The notes below the pieces were generated by a model. It saw nothing but the letters and a program-made list of their open reading frames with translations. It was not told the DNA's origin and did no database searches. Made by a program: the position numbers and the translations under genes. Of a stretch of DNA of 64,000 bases, positions 1 to 9,599 are shown piece by piece. The stretch covers positions 209,474 through 273,473 of the forward strand of contig NZ_WUQJ01000034.1 of the NCBI RefSeq assembly GCF_011074955.1, written 5' to 3'. How positions within the stretch are numbered: position 1 is the first letter of the stretch; the number at the start of each line of letters is the position of its first letter. Source of the stretch: Marinobacter caseinilyticus. GTDB lineage: Bacteria; Pseudomonadota; Gammaproteobacteria; Pseudomonadales; Oleiphilaceae.

Positions 1-7
1 AGATACC

Positions 8-301
8 ATGACTCAGCCCATACCCGAACAAACCCAAACCGAAATCGAAGCCGCCGCTTTTCGACGCCTGGTCAGACATTTGCAGACACACACCGAAGTG
101 CAAAATCTTGACCTGATGAATCTCGCGGGATTTTGTCGCAACTGCCTGTCCAAATGGTACCGTGCCGAGGCACAGGATCGGGGTATCGAACTGTCAGACC
201 CGGCTGCCCGCGAACGGGTCTACGGCATGCCCTATGAAGACTGGAAAGCGCAGTATCAAACCGGTGAAAAGCAGCCCCACAAAGATCCGAATGCGTCATG
301 A
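8..301 (+). CDS. DUF1244 family protein
   Basis: This 97-residue protein matches the small DUF1244 family, recognisable by the central GFCRNCLSKWYRAEA segment and the later YGMPYEDWK motif. The two cysteines in CRNC could bind a metal, but no function is established for the family. The stop overlaps the ATG of the HopJ-like gene (ATGA, 298-301), so the two are probably translationally coupled, and that gene is in turn coupled to minC. The ATG lies 7 bases from the window edge, so its promoter and any upstream operon partner are not visible. Confidence 0.85.
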   Translation: MTQPIPEQTQTEIEAAAFRRLVRHLQTHTEVQNLDLMNLAGFCRNCLSKWYRAEAQDRGIELSDPAARERVYGMPYEDWKAQYQTGEKQPHKDPNAS

Positions 302-687
302 CGGTCACTCGTGCAGTGCAGATTCACCTGGCCTCACTCAGCGCAGGGCATGCCGATTTTGAAGATACCATGGCTCTGGTCCAGCGGTTTTTCGAATACA
401 CGCCCACGGCCTTTCGCAACGGCCCACTGATGAATGCTGCTGGGGACAACGAAGGTTCCTGTAAACTGTTCGCGCTGGCACAGCACTGCAACCTGACCGA
501 AACTCAGGCCCTGCAATGTTTCGGCCGCCACTATCGCGAGGTTCTGGACGAACCTGCTGGCACCGCGCATGGTAATATTCGCCAATTTATCGGTACCGGC
601 TGGTCTGGCATCCATTTTGACGCATCACCCCTGAGGCCCAAGCCTCCGGGGATGGCAGACAATCCAGAGGAACAAACAACACCATGA
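298..687 (+). CDS. HopJ type III effector family protein
   Basis: The 129-residue product resembles the HopJ family, named after a Pseudomonas syringae effector but widespread in free-living gammaproteobacteria that lack type III secretion. Recognisable segments are FFEYTPTAFRNGPL, the GSCKLFALAQ stretch and FGRHYREVL. The name should not be read as evidence of virulence; a housekeeping role is likelier. It overlaps DUF1244 upstream and minC downstream, each by a 4-base ATGA, which places it in one transcription unit with the cell-division inhibitor genes. Confidence 0.8.
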   Translation: MTVTRAVQIHLASLSAGHADFEDTMALVQRFFEYTPTAFRNGPLMNAAGDNEGSCKLFALAQHCNLTETQALQCFGRHYREVLDEPAGTAHGNIRQFIGTGWSGIHFDASPLRPKPPGMADNPEEQTTP

Positions 688-1436
688 CCGACACTGCGAC
701 TGCAGGGGCTCGACCTTGTTTTCAGCTCAAGGGGGCGACCGTTTCCCTGACCGCCCTGGAGCTGCACTACTTTGAAATCGGTCCGTTTGAGGACACTTTA
801 CGAGACAAAATCCGGCAGGCACCGGGTTTTTTCAGGGATATTCCGTTAATCGTCAGTCTCGAAAAATACGAGGGCCTCACCTCAGAGCTGGATTTTTTCC
901 AGATTATCGGTATTTGTCGCCGGCACAACATTCATGTGGCGGGGGTTCGCGGCGGTAATGACGACCAGCGGCGGCTCGCCCGCAACGCATCCCTTGCCCT
1001 GTTGCCAGCCAGCGCCAGGCGCGAGGAGTCCGTCACGGAACCGGCGGCAGCATCGCCTGAGGCCGATATGGCACCCACAACGGAAGCGTTTCAGGGCCCG
1101 GTGGCCGCAAAAATCATCAATCAGACGGTACGCTCCGGTCAGCAGGTTTACGCGCCTGAAGGCGATTTAATCATTCTCGCCCCGGTTCAGGCTGGTGCCG
1201 AAGTACTGGCGGCAGGTAACATCCACGTCTACGGTCCTCTTAGGGGGCGGGCACTGGCGGGTGTCCACGGTCTGGAATCGGCCCGGGTATTTTGCCAGTC
1301 ACTGGAAGCGGAGCTTGTCTCCATCGCAGGACACTATAAAATCTCCGAGGACATTCAGGACCACGGCTGGAAATCGGCGGTGCACATCCAGCTCAAGGAC
1401 GACCAGCTAGTGGTCATGTCGTTGGACAAGGCCTGA
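684..1436 (+). CDS. minC: septum site-determining protein MinC
   Basis: MinC inhibits FtsZ ring assembly away from midcell. The N-terminal domain (about residues 10-105) would contact FtsZ. The C-terminal beta-helical domain (about 135-240) carries the RSGQ motif near residue 150 that binds MinD, followed by the glycine-rich GAEVLAAGNIHVYGPLRGRA repeat. Length (250 aa) is typical; the linker around residues 110-135 is Ala/Glu/Pro-rich. The ATG overlaps the hopJ-like stop. minD follows after 73 bases, so minCDE is one unit. Confidence 0.97.
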   Translation: MTDTATAGARPCFQLKGATVSLTALELHYFEIGPFEDTLRDKIRQAPGFFRDIPLIVSLEKYEGLTSELDFFQIIGICRRHNIHVAGVRGGNDDQRRLARNASLALLPASARREESVTEPAAASPEADMAPTTEAFQGPVAAKIINQTVRSGQQVYAPEGDLIILAPVQAGAEVLAAGNIHVYGPLRGRALAGVHGLESARVFCQSLEAELVSIAGHYKISEDIQDHGWKSAVHIQLKDDQLVVMSLDKA

Positions 1437-1509
1437 CAAATCCTCACCCAATGACCGTTTGCGCCACCTGGGGCATACGGCCTAAACCACAGTAAACAGG
1501 ACGGCTACC

Positions 1510-2319
1510 TTGGCTAAAATCATTGTCGTTACCTCCGGAAAGGGTGGCGTTGGCAAAACCACAACCAGCGCATCAATCAGCACTGGCCTGGCTCGCAGAG
1601 GCCATAAAACCGTGGTCATTGATTTCGATGTTGGCCTGCGCAACCTGGACCTCATCATGAACTGCGAACGCAGAGTGGTGTACGACTTCGTCAATGTCAT
1701 CCAGGGCGAAGCCACTCTGAACCAGGCACTGATTCGCGACAAACGAGTGAATACGCTTTACATCCTGCCCGCGTCCCAGACCCGCGAAAAAGAGGCCCTG
1801 ACCCGGGAAGGCGTTGAGAAAATCATCAACGAGCTGTCAGAGACCTTTGATTACATTGTGTGTGACTCCCCCGCTGGCATTGAACACGGCGCCCTAATGG
1901 CACTTTACTACGCCGATGAAGCGGTGGTAGTGACCAATCCGGAAGTCTCATCGGTGCGCGACTCCGACCGAATTCTCGGTATCCTGCAGAGCAAGTCCCG
2001 ACGTGCGGAACTCGGCCAGGACCCGGTGAAAGAGCACCTTCTCCTCACCCGCTACAACCCTCAACGCGTTGAGCGCGGTGAAATGCTGTCGGTGATGGAT
2101 GTGGAAGAAATATTGGCCATTCCGTTGCTCGGCGTTATCCCGGAGTCACAGATTGTTCTTAACTCCTCAAACCAGGGCATACCCGTCATTCTGGAGGACG
2201 ACAGCGATGCCGGTCAGGCCTATGAGGATGCCGTCGCCCGTCTGTTGGGGGAGGAGCGAGAGCACCGTTTCATGACGGCGCAGAAGAAGGGCTTCTTCTC
2301 ACGGATGTTCAAGGGGTGA
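1510..2319 (+). CDS. minD: septum site-determining ATPase MinD
   Basis: MinD is the membrane-cycling ATPase that recruits MinC and is displaced by MinE. The deviant Walker A motif GKGGVGKT is at residues 10-17, and the C-terminus (KKGFFSRMFKG) is the amphipathic membrane-targeting helix. Length is 269 aa. The reading frame begins with TTG: the family N-terminus MAKIIVVTSGKGG aligns exactly with this codon, no ATG is nearby, and an AGGA lies upstream. The rare start may lower MinD translation. minE begins 6 bases after the stop. Confidence 0.97.
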   Translation: MAKIIVVTSGKGGVGKTTTSASISTGLARRGHKTVVIDFDVGLRNLDLIMNCERRVVYDFVNVIQGEATLNQALIRDKRVNTLYILPASQTREKEALTREGVEKIINELSETFDYIVCDSPAGIEHGALMALYYADEAVVVTNPEVSSVRDSDRILGILQSKSRRAELGQDPVKEHLLLTRYNPQRVERGEMLSVMDVEEILAIPLLGVIPESQIVLNSSNQGIPVILEDDSDAGQAYEDAVARLLGEEREHRFMTAQKKGFFSRMFKG

Positions 2320-2325
2320 TGACGG

Positions 2326-2577
2326 ATGAGTTTCTTCGATTACTTTAAAAGTAAGAAAAATCCTTCTGCGAGCGTTGCCAAGGAGCGCCTGCAGATCATT
2401 GTGGCGCACGAACGCGGGCAGCGTGATCAGCCTGATTACCTACCGCAATTGCAGCAGGAGCTGTTGGCAGTGATCCGAAAATACGTTGAGATAGACGACG
2501 ATATGATTCAGGTCGAGCTTGACCGTAATGAAAACTGCTCGGTGCTGGAGTTGAACGTCACCCTGCCCGAGCATTGA
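2326..2577 (+). CDS. minE: cell division topological specificity factor MinE
   Basis: This 83-residue MinE stimulates the MinD ATPase and drives pole-to-pole oscillation. The N-terminal membrane-targeting segment MSFFDYF is followed by the MinD-binding region [15 protein letters not shown] and a C-terminal dimerisation domain ending in ELNVTLPE. It follows minD by 6 bases, and the end of minD supplies a GGGTGATGACGG ribosome-binding region. It is the last gene of the DUF1244-hopJ-minCDE run. Confidence 0.97.
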   Translation: MSFFDYFKSKKNPSASVAKERLQIIVAHERGQRDQPDYLPQLQQELLAVIRKYVEIDDDMIQVELDRNENCSVLELNVTLPEH

Positions 2578-2676
2578 CGACGGCACGCATGGCGGGTGTT
2601 GTTGCAATGCCTGCAGCGCCCGCCATTCGGCGCCGGCCTTCAAGTGTCACACACACGTGCCACCGCCAAAGTTGCG

Positions 2677-3675
2677 CTACCAGCGCGCAAAATGATCTTC
2701 TATCAACCCCCGCAGCCCCGTCACCGATACCGTCGCGCCCGACTCATCCACAATGTTACCCTCGAACGTGCCTGCATACTGACGGAAATTCGATGCCAGA
2801 ATCCCCACGTTCAAGCGCTCTCGGCGGACCCCGGACGGCACAAATCGCAGGTGGACCCGCCCATCGGAGGTTGTCACTCCCCAGGCGTCGCCCGGTGCGT
2901 AACGGTTGAACTCAAATTGCGCCAGGTCCAGTTTCAGGCATTTGCCATCGAACCAGAGCGCATTTTCGGTGATGCCGGTTTCGTTGACTCCGGACGCCAG
3001 GTTCAGCCCTACAGACCGTCCATCTGACAGTTTTCCCGCCAGGCATGCCCAATTCCAGGCCGTTTCACGTCGCATGAAGCCACAACTCCAGTCGATTGAA
3101 GCTCGCATGGTATCATCGCAGCGCCACACCGTGTCGTCCCAGCGCACCTCGCCGGACACCGGTAAACCTGCCGATTTCCGAGTGAACACCCAGCCATTAT
3201 AACCGGCCGCACAGGCCAGCCGGAGCGGGTCGCGATCGTCGGTCAGATGAAATCGGGCCTGCACCTGCGGACTCTCAACCACCACCTGCCGTCCCGTCTC
3301 TTGGGGCAGAATGGCCATGTGAGTCAGGCCTTGATTAAATGACACCTCCCCCACTTCCGGCAGCGGGTCAAAGCGGGTACGGCGAGCGAACGGCTGCAAC
3401 AGGCTGTGTTCGAGCAGGCCCCCAGTGCGAAAGTCATAGAGGTAAAAAAACGCCGAACTCACCAGCCGGAGGTCAACAATGGCAAGACCAAACAACCAAT
3501 CCGGCCCCATCGCGCTAACGAATTGAAATCGGTTGAACCGCCACTGACGAGCCAGCCGTGAACGGCGCTTATCCATCACGGTGCGTAAGTCAAAGTCCTG
3601 GTAGTTGATTCGGTCAACCGGGTCCGCATGAAGCCCCAGCCGAACCTTCCCATGATCGTCTATCAGTGTCTTCAT
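2677..3675 (-). CDS. DUF2804 domain-containing protein
   Basis: The 332-residue product matches the DUF2804 family, with characteristic WRFNRFQFVSAMGPDWLFGLA near the N-terminus and paired segments such as CGFMRRETAWNWACLAG in the second half, suggesting a beta-rich fold. Function is unknown. An in-frame ATG lies further upstream (3801), but the ATG at 3675 is preferred because AGGGAG sits 6 bases before it and the family homology starts there. It is divergent from the START-domain gene, with a shared 204-base upstream region. Confidence 0.8.
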   Translation of the reverse strand: MKTLIDDHGKVRLGLHADPVDRINYQDFDLRTVMDKRRSRLARQWRFNRFQFVSAMGPDWLFGLAIVDLRLVSSAFFYLYDFRTGGLLEHSLLQPFARRTRFDPLPEVGEVSFNQGLTHMAILPQETGRQVVVESPQVQARFHLTDDRDPLRLACAAGYNGWVFTRKSAGLPVSGEVRWDDTVWRCDDTMRASIDWSCGFMRRETAWNWACLAGKLSDGRSVGLNLASGVNETGITENALWFDGKCLKLDLAQFEFNRYAPGDAWGVTTSDGRVHLRFVPSGVRRERLNVGILASNFRQYAGTFEGNIVDESGATVSVTGLRGLIEDHFARW

Positions 3676-3879
3676 GCATCTCCCTACGTAATTTCCGAAC
3701 CTGCGGGGTGTCATCTCAGGCCAACCGCCGAAACCCATCAAATCGATGATCACCCAGTTCACAAACTGCTGCGTAGGCCGCATTGCGAGCTGGGGAATCA
3801 TGGTAAACTCGGCTCCGATTTTTCACTGTCGGCAGGGATTCCAGCCGAATGCGACCAAGAGTTTCAGGGAGTTTAGCGC

Positions 3880-4617
3880 ATGCTGAAGTGCAACACCCAC
3901 CGAATTCCGGGATGGATAATGGCCGTCGCATCGGTGCTTTTCACCATGAGCGCCTCCGCACAACTCCCCGGCGAGAATGCCGAGTGGTCGCTCAAAAAAC
4001 AGACCGGTGCAATCAAGATTTACACCATAGAACGCGACGATTCTGACTTTCGCGCTTTCAAGGCAGACGCCCTGCTGGATGCGCCGCTCGCCAACCTGAT
4101 GGCCGTGATGACCAACCCGGAGTCCTGCGTGGAGTGGGTCTACGGTTGTGTTGAGTCTTACGGTTTCGGCGACGGCGATTTCCATGACCGTTACGCCTAC
4201 TCAGTCAACAATATGCCATGGCCGGTTACCGACCGCGATTACGTGCTCCGCATTCGCACCCGTGGCGACTTAGCCAGCGGCGAGGTGATTATGGACCTCA
4301 ATGCAGTGCCCGCCCGCCGAGGGAAAGAAGCCCGGTACGTCCGGGTTGATCGCTCGGATACGTTTTATCGTTTTACCCCCGACGGGGACAAGACGCACAT
4401 GATCTGGATACAACACACAGACCCCAACGGGGCCCTGCCCAGTTGGCTGGTTAACTCCTTGCTGGTCGACATTCCCATCGAGTCGATGCAACAGCTCGAA
4501 AAAGTAGCGCATAAGCCCCGATACCAGAACCACAGACTGCTATTTAACAGCGACGGCATTCTCACTGGCGTTGTGCCCAGCAGCTCCGCGGACACACAAC
4601 AAACTACTTCAGAATAA
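3880..4617 (+). CDS. START domain-containing protein
   Basis: This 245-residue protein has a probable signal peptide (hydrophobic stretch ending SASA near residue 27) followed by a START/Bet v1-like domain, recognised from WVYGCVESY, NNMPWPVTDRDYVLR and HTDPNGALPSWLVNSLL. START domains form a hydrophobic cavity that binds lipids. A periplasmic location is predicted. AGGGAG lies 8 bases upstream of the chosen ATG. The ligand cannot be deduced; bacterial homologues of this type are common in marine gammaproteobacteria. Confidence 0.85.
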   Translation: MLKCNTHRIPGWIMAVASVLFTMSASAQLPGENAEWSLKKQTGAIKIYTIERDDSDFRAFKADALLDAPLANLMAVMTNPESCVEWVYGCVESYGFGDGDFHDRYAYSVNNMPWPVTDRDYVLRIRTRGDLASGEVIMDLNAVPARRGKEARYVRVDRSDTFYRFTPDGDKTHMIWIQHTDPNGALPSWLVNSLLVDIPIESMQQLEKVAHKPRYQNHRLLFNSDGILTGVVPSSSADTQQTTSE

Positions 4618-4697
4618 CTCCGTCTGGAGGTTTCCTATCACTTCAGGAAAAGCTAAGCTCACAAGTACCAAGGAGCTTCATAGCAGGACCGTAAGAC

Positions 4698-5207
4698 ATG
4701 ACCGTTCTAGCCTACGAGATCATGACCCCAAGCATTAAGGCTGTGCCGCAATCATGGACCATGGACAGGTTGGCCCGGTTTCTCACAGACAATGAAATCA
4801 CCGGCAGCCCTGTCACCAATGATGAGGGCGAGATCGTCGGCATCGCCACCCTGAAAGACATCACTGAGTTTCGCTGGTCTGCCGGTCGATCTGAGTCTTC
4901 TGCGTCAGACCTGACACCGGAAGAGGAACAGGAAGCCCGTCGGCTGCGAATGGCCATTTTTGAGGAAATGAGCAAAGTCCCCGTTGAAGTCCGCGATATC
5001 ATGACGCCCATTGTGCTGTGCGTGGACGAAAAGACGTCTGTTCGCGAAATCGCGGAGGTGATGATGAAGGAGCACTTGCACCGCATCTTCGTTACAAATG
5101 ACCGCAAGATCACCGGAATAATAACAACGTACGACATGTTGAAGTTAATTTCCGATCAGGCGCTGAGCCAGCGCTGTGCCGACAGTGACTTCACTGATAG
5201 TGACTGA
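4698..5207 (+). CDS. tandem CBS domain protein
   Basis: The 169-residue cytoplasmic protein carries two CBS motifs: residues about 5-60 (EIMTPSIKAV ... EIVGIATLKDITEF) and about 95-160 (DIMTPIVLCVDEKTSVREIA ... KITGIITTYDMLKLI), separated by an acidic linker. Paired CBS motifs form a Bateman module that usually binds adenine nucleotides. There is no attached enzymatic or channel domain, so it would act as a stand-alone sensor of unknown partner. It sits alone between the START and PhoH genes. Confidence 0.88.
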   Translation: MTVLAYEIMTPSIKAVPQSWTMDRLARFLTDNEITGSPVTNDEGEIVGIATLKDITEFRWSAGRSESSASDLTPEEEQEARRLRMAIFEEMSKVPVEVRDIMTPIVLCVDEKTSVREIAEVMMKEHLHRIFVTNDRKITGIITTYDMLKLISDQALSQRCADSDFTDSD

Positions 5208-5279
5208 ACCGGCACGGCCTCAGCCATGCCTGTAACGTTCGCCTGACAGGTTCCATTCGCCAGAGAGGTATCGAACCCT

Positions 5280-6665
5280 ATGCCAAGAGCACCTCAAGCT
5301 CGGAAAAAAATGTACGTCCTCGACACCAATGTCCTGATTCACGACCCCAACGCCCTCCTCAATTTTGAAGAACACGATGTCATCATTCCGATGACCGTCC
5401 TTGAAGAACTCGACAGTCTGAAAACCGGCAAACAGGCGGTCGCGGCCGACTGTCGTCAGGCCATTCGGAACATCGACAAGCTGTTGGGCGATGCGACACC
5501 CAAGGACATCGAGCGGGGCGTCCCCATCGTGCGCGCGAAAAAAGCCGCCGCTCTGGGCTCGTTGTCCATTCTGATGAGCACCGAGCACACCGGTAGCCAC
5601 TCCCTACCGGAACACCTGAACGACAACAAGATCATCAACAACCTCGCGGCCTTGCAGGAGCGCCATAAATCCCGCGACATTATCCTGGTCAGCAAAGACA
5701 TCAACATGCGCTTGAAGGCCCGTGGTTTTGGCGTTGAGGCTCAGGATTACCACAACGACCAGCTCATCGACGATATCGATCTGCTGCCCCGCGGCTACAA
5801 GACGTTTCCAAACTCCTTCTGGGACAACATTGCCAAGGTCGAAACCGTGCAACGCGAGGGTGTCACCGAACACATTCTGAAAAAGGAAGGTGAGCTGGCC
5901 CGTCTTAATATCAACGAGTTTGTGATCGACGAGCAGGGGTTCGTTGGCAAGGTGGTGGACATTGACGGTGATCGGCTGGTTTTGCAGGATCTGCACCAGC
6001 GCGATTTGATGAGTGAGGAGGTCTGGGGCCTGGTCCCCAGGGACATCTATCAATCCCTGGCGATGAATTTGCTGCTCGACCCGGACGTTCACCTGGTCAA
6101 CCTGACGGGTGCCGCCGGCTCCGGTAAGACCATACTGGCCCTCGCGGCCTGCATTGAAATGACCGTGGCCAGTAAACAGTACAAACGGATTATTGCGACC
6201 CGCAGCACCCAGGGACTGGACGAGGACATCGGTTTCCTGCCCGGCACCGAGGCGGAGAAAATGGAGCCTTGGTTGGGCGCCATCGTCGATAACCTCGAAG
6301 CGCTCCATGAGGACGATGAGAACATGACCGCCAGCGTGGACTACATCCTCAGCAAGGTGCCCCTGCACTTCAAATCTCTGAATTACATCCGCGGGCGCAG
6401 CTTCCAGCACAGTCTGATCATCATCGACGAATCGCAGAACCTGACGCCACATCAGATCAAAACCATCATCACCCGCGCCGGCAACGGCTCCAAAGTGATC
6501 TGCCTGGGCAACCTGGCCCAGATTGATACGCCCTACCTGAGCGGCCTGAGCTCGGGCCTGACCTACATGACGGAACGCTTCAAAGGCTTCCGCCATGGCG
6601 GCCATATTCACTTACAGGGTGTCCCGAGATCAGCGCTGGCGGAATTTGCGGAAGCCAACCTGTAA
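5280..6665 (+). CDS. PIN domain-PhoH ATPase fusion (PhoH2/YlaK type)
   Basis: A 461-residue fusion of an N-terminal PIN ribonuclease-fold domain (VLDTNVLIHDPNAL at about residue 13; acidic residues continuing to about 150) and a C-terminal PhoH ATPase. The Walker A motif GAAGSGKT is near residue 278, a GFLPG motif follows, and the Walker B stretch LIIIDESQN is near 378. Characterised PhoH2 proteins show RNA unwinding and cleavage in vitro. An alternative start is the Met at residue 12. The gene appears monocistronic. Confidence 0.9.
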   Translation: MPRAPQARKKMYVLDTNVLIHDPNALLNFEEHDVIIPMTVLEELDSLKTGKQAVAADCRQAIRNIDKLLGDATPKDIERGVPIVRAKKAAALGSLSILMSTEHTGSHSLPEHLNDNKIINNLAALQERHKSRDIILVSKDINMRLKARGFGVEAQDYHNDQLIDDIDLLPRGYKTFPNSFWDNIAKVETVQREGVTEHILKKEGELARLNINEFVIDEQGFVGKVVDIDGDRLVLQDLHQRDLMSEEVWGLVPRDIYQSLAMNLLLDPDVHLVNLTGAAGSGKTILALAACIEMTVASKQYKRIIATRSTQGLDEDIGFLPGTEAEKMEPWLGAIVDNLEALHEDDENMTASVDYILSKVPLHFKSLNYIRGRSFQHSLIIIDESQNLTPHQIKTIITRAGNGSKVICLGNLAQIDTPYLSGLSSGLTYMTERFKGFRHGGHIHLQGVPRSALAEFAEANL

Positions 6666-6705
6666 CGGGTTAACCGGCCCGCTGCCAGGCTGGGCAGGTT
6701 GAAGC

Positions 6706-6735
6706 GTGGTCCGGCAGGTTACCCTGCCGGACCAC
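6706..6735. terminator. perfect 13-bp hairpin after the PhoH gene
   Basis: GTGGTCCGGCAGG pairs perfectly with CCTGCCGGACCAC across a 4-base TTAC loop, 40 bases after the PhoH stop. There is no T-tract on either side, so intrinsic termination is uncertain; it may block exonucleases or act as a Rho-assisted end. It lies between the convergent PhoH and chemoreceptor genes. Confidence 0.5.
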
Positions 6736-6946
6736 TATCAGTGCGCGACCGGGCTCAGGGGGCTTGCGCAGACGAGCCCGCCGACAGGACACGCCCTCAA
6801 GTGAAGGCCGTGCAGACGCTTATGATGACTCGCTTTGCTGATGGCTGGTTTGTCGAAGCGCGCGTTCCGATCATGACGCATGCAAAACCGGCAAATAGAC
6901 TCACATCCTTACCAGACTTGCCCGCGGTGCAACGAGCGTTGCTGCT

Positions 6947-8887
6947 CTACACACTGAACTGGTCAGCCGCTTCTTGCAGTTCGCGGACCACTGACTCTAT
7001 TGCCTGGCTGGCGTTGTCTGAACGACGGATCGCCATCACGGTGGATTCTGCGGACTCCGCCATTGCCTGCACATTGCCGCTGATTTGATTTGCCTGCGCG
7101 CTTTGTTCTTCGGCCGAAGCAGAAATCTCCATCGCGTTTTCCTGGAGCTTCGCCAGCAGCACATTGATTTGCTCAAAGTGCTCATCGGCGGAGCGGAACC
7201 GTTCGGTGGATTCCACGACCCGGCTGGAAGCTTTGCTGATCGTGGTCACGGCGTTTTCGCTGCCCGCCTGCAACCGATCAATAATCGCCTGGATTTCGGT
7301 TGTCGATTGCTGGGTCCGGCTGGCCAGTGTCCTGACTTCGTCCGCCACGACCGCAAACCCGCGACCACTCTCACCCGCCCGGGCCGCCTCAATGGCAGCG
7401 TTCAGGGCCAGCAAGTTGGTCTGCTCCGCGATCGCGCCGATCACCGATAACACCGACCCGATTTCACGGCTCTGATTATTCAGCTCATTCACCACGGCCA
7501 CGGCATCGTTCACATCGGCCACCATCAGGTCCAGGCCACCGCGTGCTTCCCGGGAGATATCCGCCGTGGTTTTGCTTTCGGCGTTAATACTCTGCACGGA
7601 TTCGGCCACTCGCTGAATACTGTTCGCGACCGCCTTGATGCTGCCCGACATGTCGCCTACCCGGCCCGACACCCGGTCAATTTCCTGCTGCTGAGCATTG
7701 ACCGCACTCACCGCCTCACGGCTGGCGGCATTTTGCGCCCGGGCCTGATCGGCCGCGGTGTTTGCCGCCACGTTCACCTGGCTCACCATCGACTGAATGC
7801 GAGCAATAAACTGATTCATGCCCGCCGCCATGTGGGTAAGTTCATTGTTGCCCTTCAGGTTCACCCGTTTCCGTAAATCAGCTTCACCATCGGCAATCGC
7901 CCAAATGGCCCGATTCAGGCGATTCACCTTGACCAACACACCACCGCCCAGTACCAGGGCAATCAGCACCAGCAAGCCCAGGTTTGAAAGAATGGCGAAC
8001 AGCGTCAGATTATCCGAAAGCCCGTCCGCCTTACTCTGGATGCTCTCGACGGTGGTCTGAATTTCACTTTGCGTTGTGCTCTTGATGTCCGCCAGTTGCT
8101 GCTGCAAACGTTGACTGACTTCACCGGTCTGCTGATCAAGTACCGTGCTGACCGCCTCGGCACTGTTCTTCACCGTAGTGGCAAATTGCTGCTCAAGCTG
8201 CCTCATATCATCCGCGATGGTCTGGGTTGAAAGCCCCAGCTTTAACTGACCAATCACCGAGCCCTGGGGAGCAATATCGGCCGTTATGATCACAACGTCG
8301 GGGTCCCGGCTGGCCGCGTCCAGCACCTTACCGACCGCCCCGCGGCCTTCACCCGCATCCATGAGCGCCTTGACACGCTCATCGGTGCGGTCGACGTAAC
8401 GGGTCATGCGCTTGCCATACTGGTCGTAATAGGCGGCAAACAGTACCGATTCACGGGCATCAACCAACTCGATCAAACCGGTCAGTTTGGGAACATCGCG
8501 ATCCCATATCATTGGCGCGGCAACAGCGGCCAGGGCATCCGCCAACCCTTGAGCTTCTGCAATGACCGCCTGCTTGAGGTTGATCGTTATCTGTTGCTGA
8601 CGCTCGTTCAATTGCTCGGCCAGCTGCTGCGATAAGCGCTCAGCGGTTTGCTCTCGCATGACGCCAAAACGCTGCTGGACATCCGAACTGGCGGCTGAAA
8701 AGTCATCTGCCACACGGGCTTGCCCCGACTCCAACGACGTTGCCACCGCACTGGTCAGCGCGTGAACCTGGGTATTGATCAGCCACTGGCTAAACATCAA
8801 TTGAATTGCACCCGCGACCACCAGGGTGAGAAATACCGGCAACAACAACCGACTGGTTAAAAGTTCTTTGAAGAAGTGCCGATTCAT
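6947..8887 (-). CDS. methyl-accepting chemotaxis protein
   Basis: A 646-residue transmembrane chemoreceptor. A first membrane segment lies at about residues 9-30 and a second before a HAMP region (around residues 295-350, [20 protein letters not shown]). The C-terminal signalling domain contains the strongly conserved hairpin [20 protein letters not shown]. The extracytoplasmic region is about 250 residues, with long helical stretches and a Cache-like central part ([20 protein letters not shown]). It has no CheR-docking pentapeptide at the C-terminus (ends ADQFSV). The ATG at 8887 is chosen because the hydrophobic N-terminus follows it directly; a longer frame upstream looks non-coding. Confidence 0.95.
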   Translation of the reverse strand: MNRHFFKELLTSRLLLPVFLTLVVAGAIQLMFSQWLINTQVHALTSAVATSLESGQARVADDFSAASSDVQQRFGVMREQTAERLSQQLAEQLNERQQQITINLKQAVIAEAQGLADALAAVAAPMIWDRDVPKLTGLIELVDARESVLFAAYYDQYGKRMTRYVDRTDERVKALMDAGEGRGAVGKVLDAASRDPDVVIITADIAPQGSVIGQLKLGLSTQTIADDMRQLEQQFATTVKNSAEAVSTVLDQQTGEVSQRLQQQLADIKSTTQSEIQTTVESIQSKADGLSDNLTLFAILSNLGLLVLIALVLGGGVLVKVNRLNRAIWAIADGEADLRKRVNLKGNNELTHMAAGMNQFIARIQSMVSQVNVAANTAADQARAQNAASREAVSAVNAQQQEIDRVSGRVGDMSGSIKAVANSIQRVAESVQSINAESKTTADISREARGGLDLMVADVNDAVAVVNELNNQSREIGSVLSVIGAIAEQTNLLALNAAIEAARAGESGRGFAVVADEVRTLASRTQQSTTEIQAIIDRLQAGSENAVTTISKASSRVVESTERFRSADEHFEQINVLLAKLQENAMEISASAEEQSAQANQISGNVQAMAESAESTVMAIRRSDNASQAIESVVRELQEAADQFSV

Positions 8888-9166
8888 GACATGGCCCCTG
8901 AAACGTACGAATGAGTCACTAGCGCTGCTAACGATACGAGCTTTCACTGCAAGGAAGGTGCTCCCCACTGGGCGGCAACAAACCATAAAACCTTACAGAA
9001 TGTTCACCTTGAGCTATAGATAACGCACTTTTCAGGCCAGAACCACCGGCTCCGCCGAAGTTCCTGTTTCATTTTGTCACGGGCAACGACACTCCGTTAC
9101 GCACGGCGCCATACCGAGCGGCTTGTATCGCAAGCGCGAACCCCGCCGCTGACGTGCGCCTGGCCC

Positions 9167-9472
9167 TCATGAAAAGACTGGGCGCATGAAGCTTCGCTCG
9201 CAACTCACGACACAGCGGGTGTCCTTTGCATACTGAAATGCGGACACACAGCCTGGGTCCGCAAACGAGGCCTCACGGTACTGTTCGTATGCGGCCAGCG
9301 AAGGAAACGAAAACAGAGCGACCGCCCGATTGTTTGCGCCTTCCGAGGGCAGAAAATAGCCATGATGCTGGCCGCCAAGCTTCTCGACCAAGGGAATCCA
9401 AAGCTTGGCGTAGTGCTCGAACTCCACCACTTTGTAGGGATCGATGGTGTAATTGAGGTAGCAGGTGATCAT
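9167..9472 (-). CDS. NIPSNAP family protein
   Basis: The 101-residue product is a ferredoxin-like-fold NIPSNAP protein: MITCYLNYTIDPYKVVEFE at the start, the KLGGQHHGYFLPSEGANN loop and the FPSLAAYEQYREA helix are typical. Bacterial members are of unknown function; the fold resembles dimeric alpha-beta barrel monooxygenases. The open frame extends upstream to 9688, but homology begins at the ATG at 9472. It lies 127 bases downstream of yjbQ on the same strand. Confidence 0.85.
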   Translation of the reverse strand: MITCYLNYTIDPYKVVEFEHYAKLWIPLVEKLGGQHHGYFLPSEGANNRAVALFSFPSLAAYEQYREASFADPGCVSAFQYAKDTRCVVSCERSFMRPVFS

Positions 9473-9599
9473 AGGTGTTGATCCATGTCGCGGGTTGTAT
9501 CGCAGAGGTTCTATCGAACTGCGGTGGGCCGGCATAGTGCCCGACCGCGCTGCCAGAGCACCGGCCACCCGCTTGACCGGATGGCACGAACCGGCCGGA

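Noticed and set aside
5604..6611. 335-codon minus-strand ORF opposite the PhoH gene
   Set aside because: It is a long antisense frame caused by GC-biased third positions; the plus-strand protein has clear motifs.
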